Shown here: piece after piece, positions 45,387 to 53,658 of the stretch
Layout of the letters: each line of letters opens with the position of its first letter
Numbering within the stretch: the first letter of the stretch is position 1
Assembly (NCBI RefSeq): GCF_020873895.1
Contig: NZ_JAHWGT010000035.1
Span: forward strand, 1 to 64,000
Source: Streptomyces sp. DH12
Lineage (GTDB): Bacteria > Actinomycetota > Actinomycetes > Streptomycetales > Streptomycetaceae
DNA length: 64,000 nucleotides
Direction of reading: 5' to 3'
Program-made: the position numbers and the translations under genes
The notes under the pieces: generated by a model
Database searches by the model: none
The model's input: only the letters and a program-made list of their open reading frames with translations
Told to the model about the DNA's origin: nothing

Positions 45387-45622
45387 CGCAGATCACCTCC
45401 GACTCCGTCACACGCGTGGTCGGAAGAGGAGGCCGGCCCCCCGAGTCCGAGAACGTCAGCGCGGGCGGCAGAGGCATGCAGGACGTCCATGCTCTGCGGC
45501 AGCGTCGGAGAGCCGGCAGGCAGATAGGTCGTGACCGCAGCACGCCGACGAGTTGTGGCGGCAAGGGCCTGGCCCAGCCGAGTCACCGCCTTGGTGAGAG
45601 GCGGGATGGTGACGGCACTCAT
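45383..45622 (-). CDS. 79-residue protein between the exporter and TrpA genes
   Basis: A small protein with no recognised family, beginning MSAVTIPPLTKAVTRLGQAL. It is real by context: its ATG has an AAGGAGG ribosome binding site and overlaps the exporter stop (ATGA), and its own stop overlaps the TTG of the trpA homologue. The N-terminal half is basic and amphipathic, the C-terminal half is Gly/Asp/Ser-rich with one Cys. It could be a substrate peptide, a carrier or an enzyme subunit. Nothing in the sequence decides. Confidence 0.65.
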   Translation of the reverse strand: MSAVTIPPLTKAVTRLGQALAATTRRRAAVTTYLPAGSPTLPQSMDVLHASAARADVLGLGGPASSSDHACDGVGGDLR

Positions 45623-46845
45623 GACATCCTCCTTGATGCCGAACGGCCGAGTCGGCGACGGACGACCTGAAGCAAAGGGAGTGCCACGGCGGCCGCCAGG
45701 GAGGGCACAGCCCAGGAGCCGTGCCACGGGCCCGCTGCGGCCGTACCGAGCGCCGTCCCGATGCCGAAGGCGGAGACCAACCAGCCGAAGCTCTCGGTGA
45801 CCATCCCAGGACGGGCGAGGAGGTCGAGGCACTGGTAGGCGGAGGTCAGCAGCGGACCGAAGAACACGCCCGGGACCACGGCTAGGGCCAGGCTGATGCA
45901 CGGCCCCGCATCGAGGCACAGCGGCCACCAGGAGGCAGCAAACCCGGCACCTGCGATGACCAGCTGCGTACCAGGGCCCGCCTGCCAAGGGCGGGCAGCA
46001 TACAACGCGCTTCCGATCAGAGCTCCGATCGAGAGCGCGGCGGGAAGCGCCCCCGAGAGCCAGGCGGCACCGGAGCGCTCGGCGGCCGCCAGGGCCGCGA
46101 CGTTGAGAGCACCGAGCGACGCCCCCACCGCGATCAGGGCCAACAGCAGGAGCCGCAGGCCGGCCGAGCCGAGGGCGCCAAGGACACCGCCCCTGCTCCT
46201 CACCGTCGGTCGCCAGGCCCGTGAAGGCAATGAAGTGGCGACGGCCGCCGCTCCGGTCAGGCCGATGATTCCGGTGGCCAGGAGCGCCGCGGTGGAACCT
46301 GCCGCAGCAGTTACGGCGGTAGCCAGCAGCGGGCCCGCGACATAGACAAGCTCCTGGCTGCCGGAGTCCAGTGAATAGGCGGCTCGCAGGTGGGACGGTG
46401 AGGGCACGACCTGTGTCCAAAGAGCGCGCAGGGCCGCCTCAAGAGGCGGCGCTGCGACACCGGCGACCACCGCGGCGGTCAGCACCACGGGCATGTTGCC
46501 TGTTCCGGTGACCGCGATCACGACGAAGGCAACGGCGGAAAGTAGCGCGCCAACGACGATGGGGACGGTCTGGCCGATCCGGTCGGCCAAGCGCCCCAAC
46601 AGGGGCTGACCGACCGCGACCGCGATTCCGAAGGCACCGGCCAGCGCGGCGCCCAGCGTGTAGCTGCCGCCCCGCTCCCGCACGGCGAGCAGCAGGACGA
46701 CCGGAGCCATGCCGAGCGGGATCCGGCCCACCAGTGTGCCGCCGAGAAGCCGGGCGCAATGCGGGAGCCGCAGCACGGACGGCCACCCGACTACGACAGG
46801 GTGCGGCGGGGTCTGCCCGGGAGATGTCGAGGCCATGAGGCTCAC
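45619..46845 (-). CDS. MFS transporter
   Basis: A 408-residue major-facilitator protein with about 12 hydrophobic segments. The loop motif GRLADRIGQ after helix 2 is the MFS signature. A GTG start at 46845 overlaps the stop of the ATP-grasp gene. An ATG nine bases later is also possible. It probably exports the product of the operon. It is one of two MFS genes in the operon, and the two differ clearly in sequence. Confidence 0.85.
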   Translation of the reverse strand: MSLMASTSPGQTPPHPVVVGWPSVLRLPHCARLLGGTLVGRIPLGMAPVVLLLAVRERGGSYTLGAALAGAFGIAVAVGQPLLGRLADRIGQTVPIVVGALLSAVAFVVIAVTGTGNMPVVLTAAVVAGVAAPPLEAALRALWTQVVPSPSHLRAAYSLDSGSQELVYVAGPLLATAVTAAAGSTAALLATGIIGLTGAAAVATSLPSRAWRPTVRSRGGVLGALGSAGLRLLLLALIAVGASLGALNVAALAAAERSGAAWLSGALPAALSIGALIGSALYAARPWQAGPGTQLVIAGAGFAASWWPLCLDAGPCISLALAVVPGVFFGPLLTSAYQCLDLLARPGMVTESFGWLVSAFGIGTALGTAAAGPWHGSWAVPSLAAAVALPLLQVVRRRLGRSASRRMS

Positions 46846-48119
46846 AGGGCGGCCCCGTCGTACAGGCCGAGCCTCTCGACCGCGCGGATCACGCGGTAGT
46901 CCTCCTCGATCGCCTGTCGCGATACGGCGGACAGCACGAGTTCGCCGGGGGAGGACTGGCGGTCCACCGTCTTGCGCACGGCGGCCCCGGCGACCAGCGA
47001 TCCGACGACATGGCGGACTGTTGGGAGTGTCGTAACCGTGCGGAGCAGCTGTGCATCGAGGACTCCCTCACGTGGGGCGATCAAGGAGACGCGAGAGACG
47101 AAACGGCTGACGGTTTGGTCATCGACCCACGGTCGGACAAGCCCGGTAGTGCTCGCTCGTACGGCTTCCCGGAGATGGTCGATGCCCGCGGTGAGTTCGA
47201 AGAGCTCAGCGGCTAGCGGAGGCTCTGCGAACGCCCGGGCGGACAACAGCGTGGGACCGCGCCCGGTGAGAACCATTCGAAAGCGGGCGGGACCCGTCTC
47301 CACGCAGAGCGCGTCCAAGACGCGCATGGCGTACAGGTACAAAGAACGGACCAGCAGGCTGGGTGAGGCCATCAGGTCCGAACGTGTGTGGACGTGCTGG
47401 GACGTGCGCTCCTCAGCCCATACACCCGTGACCGCATGCTGGCTCGCCGGACTGCTGACCGTGTGGACGATGTACTGCCGGCCGGGCAGGTACTCCTGGA
47501 TCACCAGGTCATGAGTACCTGTCTGGTGGTGCGCCGCGCGGCGCAGCCGGCGCCAGGCAGTACTGATCTCGGCGGCGCTGCGGCACACGGCCGGCGGCGC
47601 CGCCGCCGAGCTGTCAGCGACCGCCACAACGTAGGCGGGCAAGCGGCTCGACTCTGCCCACCGCAGAGCGCCGGCAAGGCTGGCTGTGCGAAGGACCCGC
47701 GGAGCGGCCAGGCCGGCGTCCGCCAGGGCAGCTGCCTGTACGCCACGGTCGGTGCGAAGCGCTGTCGTGCCCGGATCGTTCCCGGCGAGGCCGAGGGCTC
47801 TCGTGAGCCGGTCTGCGAGCGGCACGCCGATGCCGCTGCCGGCTATGACGGCGCTGACGCCGCGCTCACGGAGCCGCCTGGCGGTGCGGCGCAGCCCACC
47901 GACGTGCTCGATGACGTCCGGGTAGTCGGAGAGGTCGGTTCCCTCACGGTGCTGCGCGGGTAGGGCGTGGGCCGGAAGGGTGACGGCGGTGATCTTCCAC
48001 CCGCGCCGGGCGTACTCCTGAGCATGACGGCCGGCTTCACCGTACGGCGCGACGACGGCCACAGCGCCGACACGCGGGGAACCGGTGGAAGGCATGGAGG
48101 AGGTGGAGGTGAGAGCCAT
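46842..48119 (-). CDS. ATP-grasp ligase-like protein
   Basis: A 425-residue protein with ATP-grasp architecture: an N-terminal Rossmann-like region (VGAVAVVAPYGEAGRHAQEY), then DPGTTALRTDRGVQAAALAD and a nucleotide-binding section ending VIQEYLPGRQYIVHTV. ATP-grasp ligases of this length often join amino acids or carboxylic acids to amines. The usual acidic metal-binding residues near the C-terminus are not obvious (a TGPARFRMVLTG stretch occupies that place). The ATG at 48119 has GGAG nine bases upstream. An earlier ATG at 48167 is possible. Confidence 0.7.
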   Translation of the reverse strand: MALTSTSSMPSTGSPRVGAVAVVAPYGEAGRHAQEYARRGWKITAVTLPAHALPAQHREGTDLSDYPDVIEHVGGLRRTARRLRERGVSAVIAGSGIGVPLADRLTRALGLAGNDPGTTALRTDRGVQAAALADAGLAAPRVLRTASLAGALRWAESSRLPAYVVAVADSSAAAPPAVCRSAAEISTAWRRLRRAAHHQTGTHDLVIQEYLPGRQYIVHTVSSPASQHAVTGVWAEERTSQHVHTRSDLMASPSLLVRSLYLYAMRVLDALCVETGPARFRMVLTGRGPTLLSARAFAEPPLAAELFELTAGIDHLREAVRASTTGLVRPWVDDQTVSRFVSRVSLIAPREGVLDAQLLRTVTTLPTVRHVVGSLVAGAAVRKTVDRQSSPGELVLSAVSRQAIEEDYRVIRAVERLGLYDGAAL

Positions 48120-48180
48120 GACGGGAAGCTCCAGAGCGAGAGTGGAAGGGCGATGGGGCCGGGTCATCAGACGGACGGCG

Positions 48181-49422
48181 TCAACCGAGCAGTACAGGAG
48201 GCTGTCGGCGCATCAGCCCGGTAAGGGGAAGGATCAGCGTGGCGCCGAGCAGCCCGGCCGCAAGCGAGGCCACCGCTGTCAGGAGGCCACCGCCCTGGTC
48301 GAGGGCCCAGCCCGTCAGCAGAGGGGCGAGGATGACCGCGAGAGCCAGTGTCGAGCCCCAGATGCCGGCGTAGAGCCCTCGGGCTTCGGCCGGAGCAACG
48401 TGGTCGAGGAGGTTGCCCGCGGCGATGAAGATGATGATCTCCCCCGGCACCAGGAGCACGACCGCCAGGCTGTAACCGATGGTGGTCGAGGCCAGCCCGG
48501 CGACAGTCATACCGGCTCCCAGGATCAGCGAGCTTGCGGCGAACTCGGCGAGCATCGGCGCGGTGGCGGCGCGTCGGCTGAGCCACGGGGTGAGGACGGG
48601 GGAGAGGGTCACCACAGCTGCGAAGTTGGCGAGCTGGGTCCACCCGTAGGCTGTGGCGGACAGGCCGTCGTCGGTCATGAGCAGGGGCAGGGCGCAGAAC
48701 ATCCCTGCTGCGCAGACAAGGGCGGCGAGGCTGGCGAGGGTCAGCAGCCACAGTCGGACGTCCCCGAGGGCTGCGCGGTACTCGGCTCGGGCGGTGGCGA
48801 TCCGGGGGTGTGGTTGGTCGGCGTCGAGGTACCGCCAGGCGAGCAGTGCGAAGCCGGCGCAGGCCACCGCGTTGGTCCAGATCAGCGGGGTGACGCCGAT
48901 GGATCCGGCGAGCATGCCGCCGGCGAAGCCGGTGAGGGCCGCGGAGACGTTGACTGCGAAGTGTCTCCAGCCGTTGATTCTGGCCCGCTCCTCTTCCGCC
49001 GAGATGAGTGCGGCGATGCTGGCGGACACGATGGGACGGGGCGCGTCGTAGACAGCGCCAGCGATGACGGTGGAGATGAATATCGCGGGCGTGGATGCGA
49101 GATGGGCGAGAAGCGGCAGCACCATGGCGGCGACGCTCATGGCGCCAATGAGCGTGGTTCTGCGGCCGACTCGGTCGGCAAGCCAACCGCACACCAGCTG
49201 GCCGACGAACCAGCCGACGCCGAAGGCGGCCAGGATGCGGCTGACGACGTTGGTGGAGAGGTCCAGCTGGTCCAGGCGATAGGAGAGAAACGGATAGGTG
49301 AAGCCTGCGGCGCGGACCAGGAATGTGCCGCAGAGCAGTGCCCTGATCGAGGTAGGTACGCGGCGCGGTGAGGGAGAGGGTGCGGAGATTGCAGCTTCAT
49401 CGCGAACGGCGGCAACGGACAC
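48181..49422 (-). CDS. MFS transporter, first gene of the TrpA operon
   Basis: A 413-residue major-facilitator protein with about 12 membrane segments and the loop motif CGWLADRVGRRTT. The GTG at 49422 was chosen because GGAG lies six bases before it. The longer frame to 49635 adds only low-complexity sequence. It heads the operon with the ATP-grasp, second MFS, 79-residue and TrpA genes. A role in self-protection or export is inferred. Confidence 0.85.
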   Translation of the reverse strand: MSVAAVRDEAAISAPSPSPRRVPTSIRALLCGTFLVRAAGFTYPFLSYRLDQLDLSTNVVSRILAAFGVGWFVGQLVCGWLADRVGRRTTLIGAMSVAAMVLPLLAHLASTPAIFISTVIAGAVYDAPRPIVSASIAALISAEEERARINGWRHFAVNVSAALTGFAGGMLAGSIGVTPLIWTNAVACAGFALLAWRYLDADQPHPRIATARAEYRAALGDVRLWLLTLASLAALVCAAGMFCALPLLMTDDGLSATAYGWTQLANFAAVVTLSPVLTPWLSRRAATAPMLAEFAASSLILGAGMTVAGLASTTIGYSLAVVLLVPGEIIIFIAAGNLLDHVAPAEARGLYAGIWGSTLALAVILAPLLTGWALDQGGGLLTAVASLAAGLLGATLILPLTGLMRRQPPVLLG

Positions 49423-49510
49423 AAGGCGCTCCAGGAAGAGGTGGGGGTCTTCGGTGGTGCGGCGGCTGACAGGTCCCGGGCGCCGGGCGTCATCGGGCGG
49501 AGACGAAGGA

Positions 49511-49541
49511 GGGGGTGCCGTCGGGGGACGACGGCACCCCC
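49511..49541 (-). terminator. Hairpin in the gap before the MFS/TrpA operon
   Basis: A perfect 12-bp stem (GGGGGTGCCGTC) encloses a 7-base loop, between the secreted-protein gene and the exporter gene, both leftward. It most likely terminates the secreted-protein transcript. An attenuator role for the TrpA operon cannot be excluded, but no Trp-rich leader peptide was found. Confidence 0.7.
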
Positions 49542-49703
49542 GGCGGCCGAGGGGCTCGCGCGTGAGGAAGGAGCGCGGCCCGGGGCAGCACACTCGGGGG
49601 GTTGAGTGGCTGGTGTCTCGGCCGGTCCGGGTCACAGGAGGGGAAGACCTGTGCCCGAAGCCTGTGCAGAGGGGCGGTGGCTTGCCCCTGCCAGGGTTCT
49701 GGT

Positions 49704-50249
49704 TCAGACCACGGGCGAGGCCGCGAACCCGTGGGTGTGGTATCCGCCGCAGCAGCGGCGCCAGTCCAGGTGCAGCTCACCGTCGGCGTAGCCCTTGGCT
49801 GTGCCGGCCCGCCACCTGATCGAGCTGGTGGTGTAGGAGCCGTTGTAGTTGCCCTTGCTGTCGGAGTTCTCCAGCCGCCCCTCGATGGCGTAGAAGTCCT
49901 TCGACACCTTCACCGGGTCGGTTCCGGCCTGGGACCGCTTGACCTGGAGTCGGAAGCGAGCAGCATCGAAGATGTGGGAGTCGTCGATCTCCGCGAAGAC
50001 GGGGCCGTCCCACGACACCTTCGCGTAGGCGTAGACGTACGAGCCGGACCGCTTGGCGCACAGTGTCGTGGTGACCTCCCACTGGTCAGCCCACGGTCCG
50101 TTGTAGTTTGCCGTGTCGATCGACTTCTTGCTGCTCTTGCACTTGTACGAGGCGGCCGCCGCCGGCGATGCGGAGAACATCGTCGTGCCGGCCACCGCGG
50201 CGATTGCGATGATGCCCGCGGCGGAGCGGCGCATGAGAGCGGTGGGCAT
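49704..50249 (-). CDS. Secreted four-cysteine protein
   Basis: A 181-residue exported protein. A basic start (MPTALMRRSAAGII) and hydrophobic core are followed by an AxA-type cleavage site near residue 33 (SASPAAAASYKC). The mature part is a beta-rich domain with cysteines at 37, 64, 166 and 167, enough for two disulfides, and many aromatic residues (SYVYAYAKVSWDGPVF). No catalytic motif or known domain was recognised. It is transcribed leftward, 281 bp before the MFS/TrpA operon, with a terminator between. Confidence 0.75.
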   Translation of the reverse strand: MPTALMRRSAAGIIAIAAVAGTTMFSASPAAAASYKCKSSKKSIDTANYNGPWADQWEVTTTLCAKRSGSYVYAYAKVSWDGPVFAEIDDSHIFDAARFRLQVKRSQAGTDPVKVSKDFYAIEGRLENSDSKGNYNGSYTTSSIRWRAGTAKGYADGELHLDWRRCCGGYHTHGFAASPVV

Positions 50250-51604
50250 GCGGATTCCTTCTTCCTGGTCCGGCGCCGTTGGTGGGTCTCGGAGCGCCGT
50301 GTGCTTTGCGGATTGGTTGAAAGGGCTGCACGCGGTGCCGTGCTGTCTGAGGCGTGCTCCGCGTGCTTGCGGCCGGGAGCTGCTGGGGCGCGAGGGAGCC
50401 CTCGGCGCAGTCGGCCGGGCTGCTGTGTGCGTAGGTGAGGCCTGCGAGATGCAGGCCCGCGACGTGCGGGGACCGCGAGTGGTCGGCCGTCGTCGAAGCC
50501 GACGTTCGGCAGCGAAGGCGGTCAGCCAGCGAGGAGCGGCATACGCATACCGACGGGCACCCATCCGTCCACGCCTGAGAGGAGGCGGGCCGGTAAGGGC
50601 TTGTCGCAGCATCAGGGGCCTTCGCTGCGGGTGTGCGGGACGCCGCTGCAAGGATGCCTACGCTGGCCTGCCGATAAGCGGCTGGCTCAGCGGTTCACGC
50701 CGGTGTCAGCGACCTGGGCGTTGTGATCGCCGATCTTGTAGGTATCGCTGGCGGAACAGCGCAAGCGGGTCGTACGGTGACGACAGTCACGGCGGTCACG
50801 CCGAGGATGGCGGACAGGCCGGAGCGTTGCAGAGCAAGCACAGAAGACTCCCCTCTGTGATGACGGGGAGCCCTAACCGCTCAGAACAGTCAACCGAATC
50901 TCGGGAATGTGGTCCCACGGATCCTGGGCATGACTATCCTGTAGCACGGCGTGGTTGCACACGCCTAGCTAGAGCACCCCTGTGAGTTGGGTTGGGTTTC
51001 CATCACTGGTGGTGCGTTGACTCGGGCGAGTCAGAGGTGGCTGCTCCTACGCGAATAGGGGTGGCCACCTTTTTTGTGGGTAGTGCTTCTCGCGTCGCGG
51101 GTCCGGTTGCAGCGGTTCCGTGGCGAGGGTCCTGCGTTGTCGGTTCGGTTCGGTAACTCTCGCTCAAGGTCTGGTTGCAACAGCCGTGAGGAGTGCTTGC
51201 TTAGGTGGCGATCGATCTGCCAGCAGATGAGCATCCGCTGGGCGCCAATGTCATAGCGTGACTGTTCGAATCACGAGCTGAGGCTGCGGGCTGCGGCCAG
51301 CCTCGCGCGCATAGTGTCCTGTGTCACTCTGCTCCCCCCTTCCACCTGCGGTCGGTCCCCCCGACCGGCAACCGCCATCAAGCACCTTCCGTCCGTTTCT
51401 GGACCGTGCTGACCGCGACGGGTTTCATCATGTCGGTTTCTGATCGCTCCGCAAGCGAGCGGAAACCAGATTTCCGGTCCGGGTCCGATTCGTGCAGAAT
51501 GCCCGAGGATGTGACGCGGTGAATCACAATCCGCCCAGCATCAGTGGTCCCCCTCACCGCAGAGTCGGCAGCGCCTAACCGTGCACCGCCCGGCCGGGCC
51601 TCAT
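50250..51604. other. About 1.35 kb with no supported gene
   Basis: Open frames here are either Arg/Ala-rich shadows or lack starts. The right part (51000-51450) is less G+C-rich than its surroundings and should include the promoter for the secreted-protein gene or for unknown transcripts. It contains one terminator-like hairpin. It might encode RNA or hold gene debris. I see nothing decisive. Confidence 0.45.
51035..51075 (+). terminator. Intrinsic terminator with T-run
   Basis: AGGTGGC (51035-51041) pairs with GCCACCT (51064-51070) and is followed by five more T residues, a classic intrinsic terminator on the plus strand. No plus-strand gene was found upstream, which leaves its transcript unexplained. 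Confidence 0.6.
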
Positions 51605-51763
51605 TCAGATGCCGAAGGTCTGGACTCGGCCGCACGCGGCGCGCAGCGTGTGCCGGAACGGCAGCCGCAGCAGCATCAGGGCGCGGGTGAGGCCGGCCGC
51701 GGCGGCGAGGCGCTCGGCCAGGGTGCCGGTGCGGACGGTGGAGTGCGCCTCCCTGAACGTCAC
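51605..51763 (-). pseudogene. Truncated duplicate of the lasso B2 protease gene
   Basis: A 52-codon frame matches the first ~42 residues of the intact B2 gene (STVRTGTLAERLAAAAGL and LLRLPFRHTLRA are identical), with near-identical DNA over about 110 bp. It then runs into unrelated sequence and stops, so the Cys/His protease part is missing. Like the intact copy, it begins at a GTG overlapping the previous stop (GTGA). It is probably the leftover of a duplication or deletion within the lasso cluster. Confidence 0.8.
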
Positions 51764-52104
51764 ACACTGCTCCCTGAGGAGTCCGGGTCCGGCCGGTGCC
51801 ATACCTCTGGCGGCCGCCACGGTTCCCACATCGGTGGGAGCTTGCCGGACGGCGGCAGGGGGACGTTCTCCGCGGTCTGCGGGGTGTGTTCGCGTGTGGC
51901 TGCGTCGGCGGCGTACCGGTCGGCGGCGACCCCCTGGGGCGCCCACTGGTGTCCGTCCCATTCGCTCACCGCGCGCGGCGCCTGCGGCTCGACGTGCCGG
52001 GCGCGGGCGGGGCCGTCGCCCAGCGGGATGGCCCGACGGTCGCCCCGCCGGGGTCGCTGAGCGTCCCGCCGAGCCGCCCACTCCTCCAGCGGCTCGTCAC
52101 GCAT
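51760..52104 (-). CDS. DUF6087-family protein at the end of the lasso operon
   Basis: A 114-residue protein (117 if the GTG at 52113 is used) resembling DUF6087 proteins: EPLEEWAARRDAQRPRRGDR, then PRAVSEWDGHQWAPQGVAAD. It is related in pattern to the DUF6087 protein beside the graspetide cluster. Its start overlaps the NUDIX gene stop, and its stop overlaps the truncated B2 copy. The C-terminus is Pro/Trp-rich. Function unknown. Occurrence next to both RiPP clusters is noteworthy. Confidence 0.72.
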   Translation of the reverse strand: MRDEPLEEWAARRDAQRPRRGDRRAIPLGDGPARARHVEPQAPRAVSEWDGHQWAPQGVAADRYAADAATREHTPQTAENVPLPPSGKLPPMWEPWRPPEVWHRPDPDSSGSSV

Positions 52105-52558
52105 CCGGGACACACCTTCCCAGGTCGGCGTTGCGGATGAGCATCAGGGCGAGCGGGCCGGCCGGGAGCAGAAAGCGACCGGCCGCAGCAGCGTCGATCG
52201 CCTCATCCAGGGGCCACCACGACAGCTTGAAGTCGACCTCGCTCGGGGTGAGCTGCTGGGGCCCGAGAGCGAGACCGGTCGCCTCGAAGAGGTGGACGCG
52301 GGCGGTGGAGTTCAGGGTGATGGCGTAGGAGCCCAGGGAGCGCCAGGAGGAGGCGGTGACGCCCGCCTCCTCCCCCAGTTCACGCTGCGCGCACTGCTGC
52401 GGCGTCTCACCGGGCTCCATCCGGCCGCCGGGCAGGAAGAGGTACTCACCGCCGTGGTCGGGGAAGTGGGCGCTCAGCAGCGCGACGCGGTCCTGGTCGT
52501 CGCGGGCGACGGTGATCGAGGCGTCCGGTCGGGCGCCGCTGGGTGTGGAGGTGGTCAT
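52097..52558 (-). CDS. NUDIX hydrolase in the lasso operon
   Basis: A 153-residue NUDIX protein. The NUDIX box is complete (GGRMEPGETPQQCAQRELGE, continuing EAGVT), with the catalytic REXXEE-type glutamates. It should hydrolyse a nucleoside diphosphate derivative. It starts three bases after the PIMT stop and overlaps the DUF6087 gene, so it is probably co-translated with the lasso genes. Whether it modifies the peptide, cleans up a by-product or is a passenger is unknown. Confidence 0.85.
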   Translation of the reverse strand: MTTSTPSGARPDASITVARDDQDRVALLSAHFPDHGGEYLFLPGGRMEPGETPQQCAQRELGEEAGVTASSWRSLGSYAITLNSTARVHLFEATGLALGPQQLTPSEVDFKLSWWPLDEAIDAAAAGRFLLPAGPLALMLIRNADLGRCVPDA

Positions 52559-52561
52559 CGG

Positions 52562-53575
52562 TCACCTGCTCAGACGCAGGGCCCAGCCGCGGTCCGTGCG
52601 GTCGAGGACGGGGGTGTAGGTCTCGGGGGCGGGGCGTCCGGCGGCTTCCCAGGTGGCGAGCCAGCCACGCAGGACGGCGAGGGAGGGCGAGTCAGGGTGG
52701 TCGGCGAGGAGAGTGCCATCCTGCTGAACGACGGCGGCCGTGGCGAGGGTGGAGTGGCCGATCGCCCACAGGTCGGGCCTCAGCCCGGCCGCGGTGAGCT
52801 GCTCGTCGGCCTGGGCGGCGGCGAAGGTCCGCCACGACGGCCAGTCGAGCTCCGCGCCCTCGTACGGCTCGGCGTACGCGTCCTTGCTCAGCAGCCGGCC
52901 CAGGGCGGTGCGGGCGCCGGTGTTGCCGTGGTCGTCCGCGTCCCGCCAGGCGATGGAGATCCACGACGGGGTGGGTACGCGGTTCTCCCAGTCCACCCAC
53001 CGCCCGGGCAGGTCGAGGTCGGTCTTGGGGGAAGTGGTGGCCTCGATGTACCCGCCGGTGAACACCTGCGCCACCGTCGGCCGTCCGTCGCGGACGCGGA
53101 TCTTGGCGACGACGGTCATGTTCGGCACCGATGCGATCGGCAGCGGGGCGACGATCAGCCCGCCGTCGGCGACCTGGTCCACCCACGCCTGCGGGAGCAG
53201 GGGCGGGGTGCACCAGGCCACCATCCGGTCGTAGGGGGCCCGCGCGGGGAAACCGGCGGTGCCGTCGGCGACGTGGCAGCGGATGTGGTGCACACCGCGC
53301 TCCTGGTGGATCAGGCCCGCCCAGCGCGCCAGGTAGGCGTCGATGTCCAGGCTGGTGACGTGCCCGGCGGGGCCGACCAGCTCGGCGAGGAGGGCGCCGG
53401 AGTAGCCGGAGCCGGTGCCGAACTCGATGACGTTCATCCCCTGGCGCACGTCGAGCGTGGTGATCTCACGGTGGATGACCAGCGGGTTGGAGCGGTGCGG
53501 GGTCGCGCCCCGGCCTTCGTGGTGGGTGTAGTGGCGCTCGGGGACGGACTGGGCGACGGCGGCGACCGGGGTCAC
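52562..53575 (-). CDS. Protein-L-isoaspartate methyltransferase of the lasso cluster
   Basis: A 337-residue PIMT with SAM motif I VIEFGTGSGYSG (49-60), VTSLDIDAYL after it and YDRMVAWCTPPLLPQAWVDQ. It is longer than repair PIMTs, having ~130 extra C-terminal residues. PIMTs of this type in the cellulonodin-2 and lihuanodin clusters methylate a ring aspartate of the folded lasso peptide, which then closes to an aspartimide. The same role is inferred here. GTG start with AAGGAG six bases upstream. It lies between the B2 and NUDIX genes. Confidence 0.9.
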   Translation of the reverse strand: MTPVAAVAQSVPERHYTHHEGRGATPHRSNPLVIHREITTLDVRQGMNVIEFGTGSGYSGALLAELVGPAGHVTSLDIDAYLARWAGLIHQERGVHHIRCHVADGTAGFPARAPYDRMVAWCTPPLLPQAWVDQVADGGLIVAPLPIASVPNMTVVAKIRVRDGRPTVAQVFTGGYIEATTSPKTDLDLPGRWVDWENRVPTPSWISIAWRDADDHGNTGARTALGRLLSKDAYAEPYEGAELDWPSWRTFAAAQADEQLTAAGLRPDLWAIGHSTLATAAVVQQDGTLLADHPDSPSLAVLRGWLATWEAAGRPAPETYTPVLDRTDRGWALRLSR

Positions 53576-53658
53576 GGCTCACTCCTTCGAGGGGTTCGGT
53601 GGTACTCGTATGCGACAACTGCGCCGGGCGGGTGAAGGACACGCGCCCGCCACGCGGG

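Noticed and set aside
49423-49703. A tryptophan attenuator before the TrpA operon
   Set aside because: There is one strong hairpin but no leader peptide rich in Trp and no alternative pairing. It is better explained as the terminator of the secreted-protein gene.
51378-51767. A 129-codon minus-strand frame overlapping the truncated B2 copy
   Set aside because: It is the same DNA read in the wrong frame. The B2-related frame matches the intact gene at protein level.
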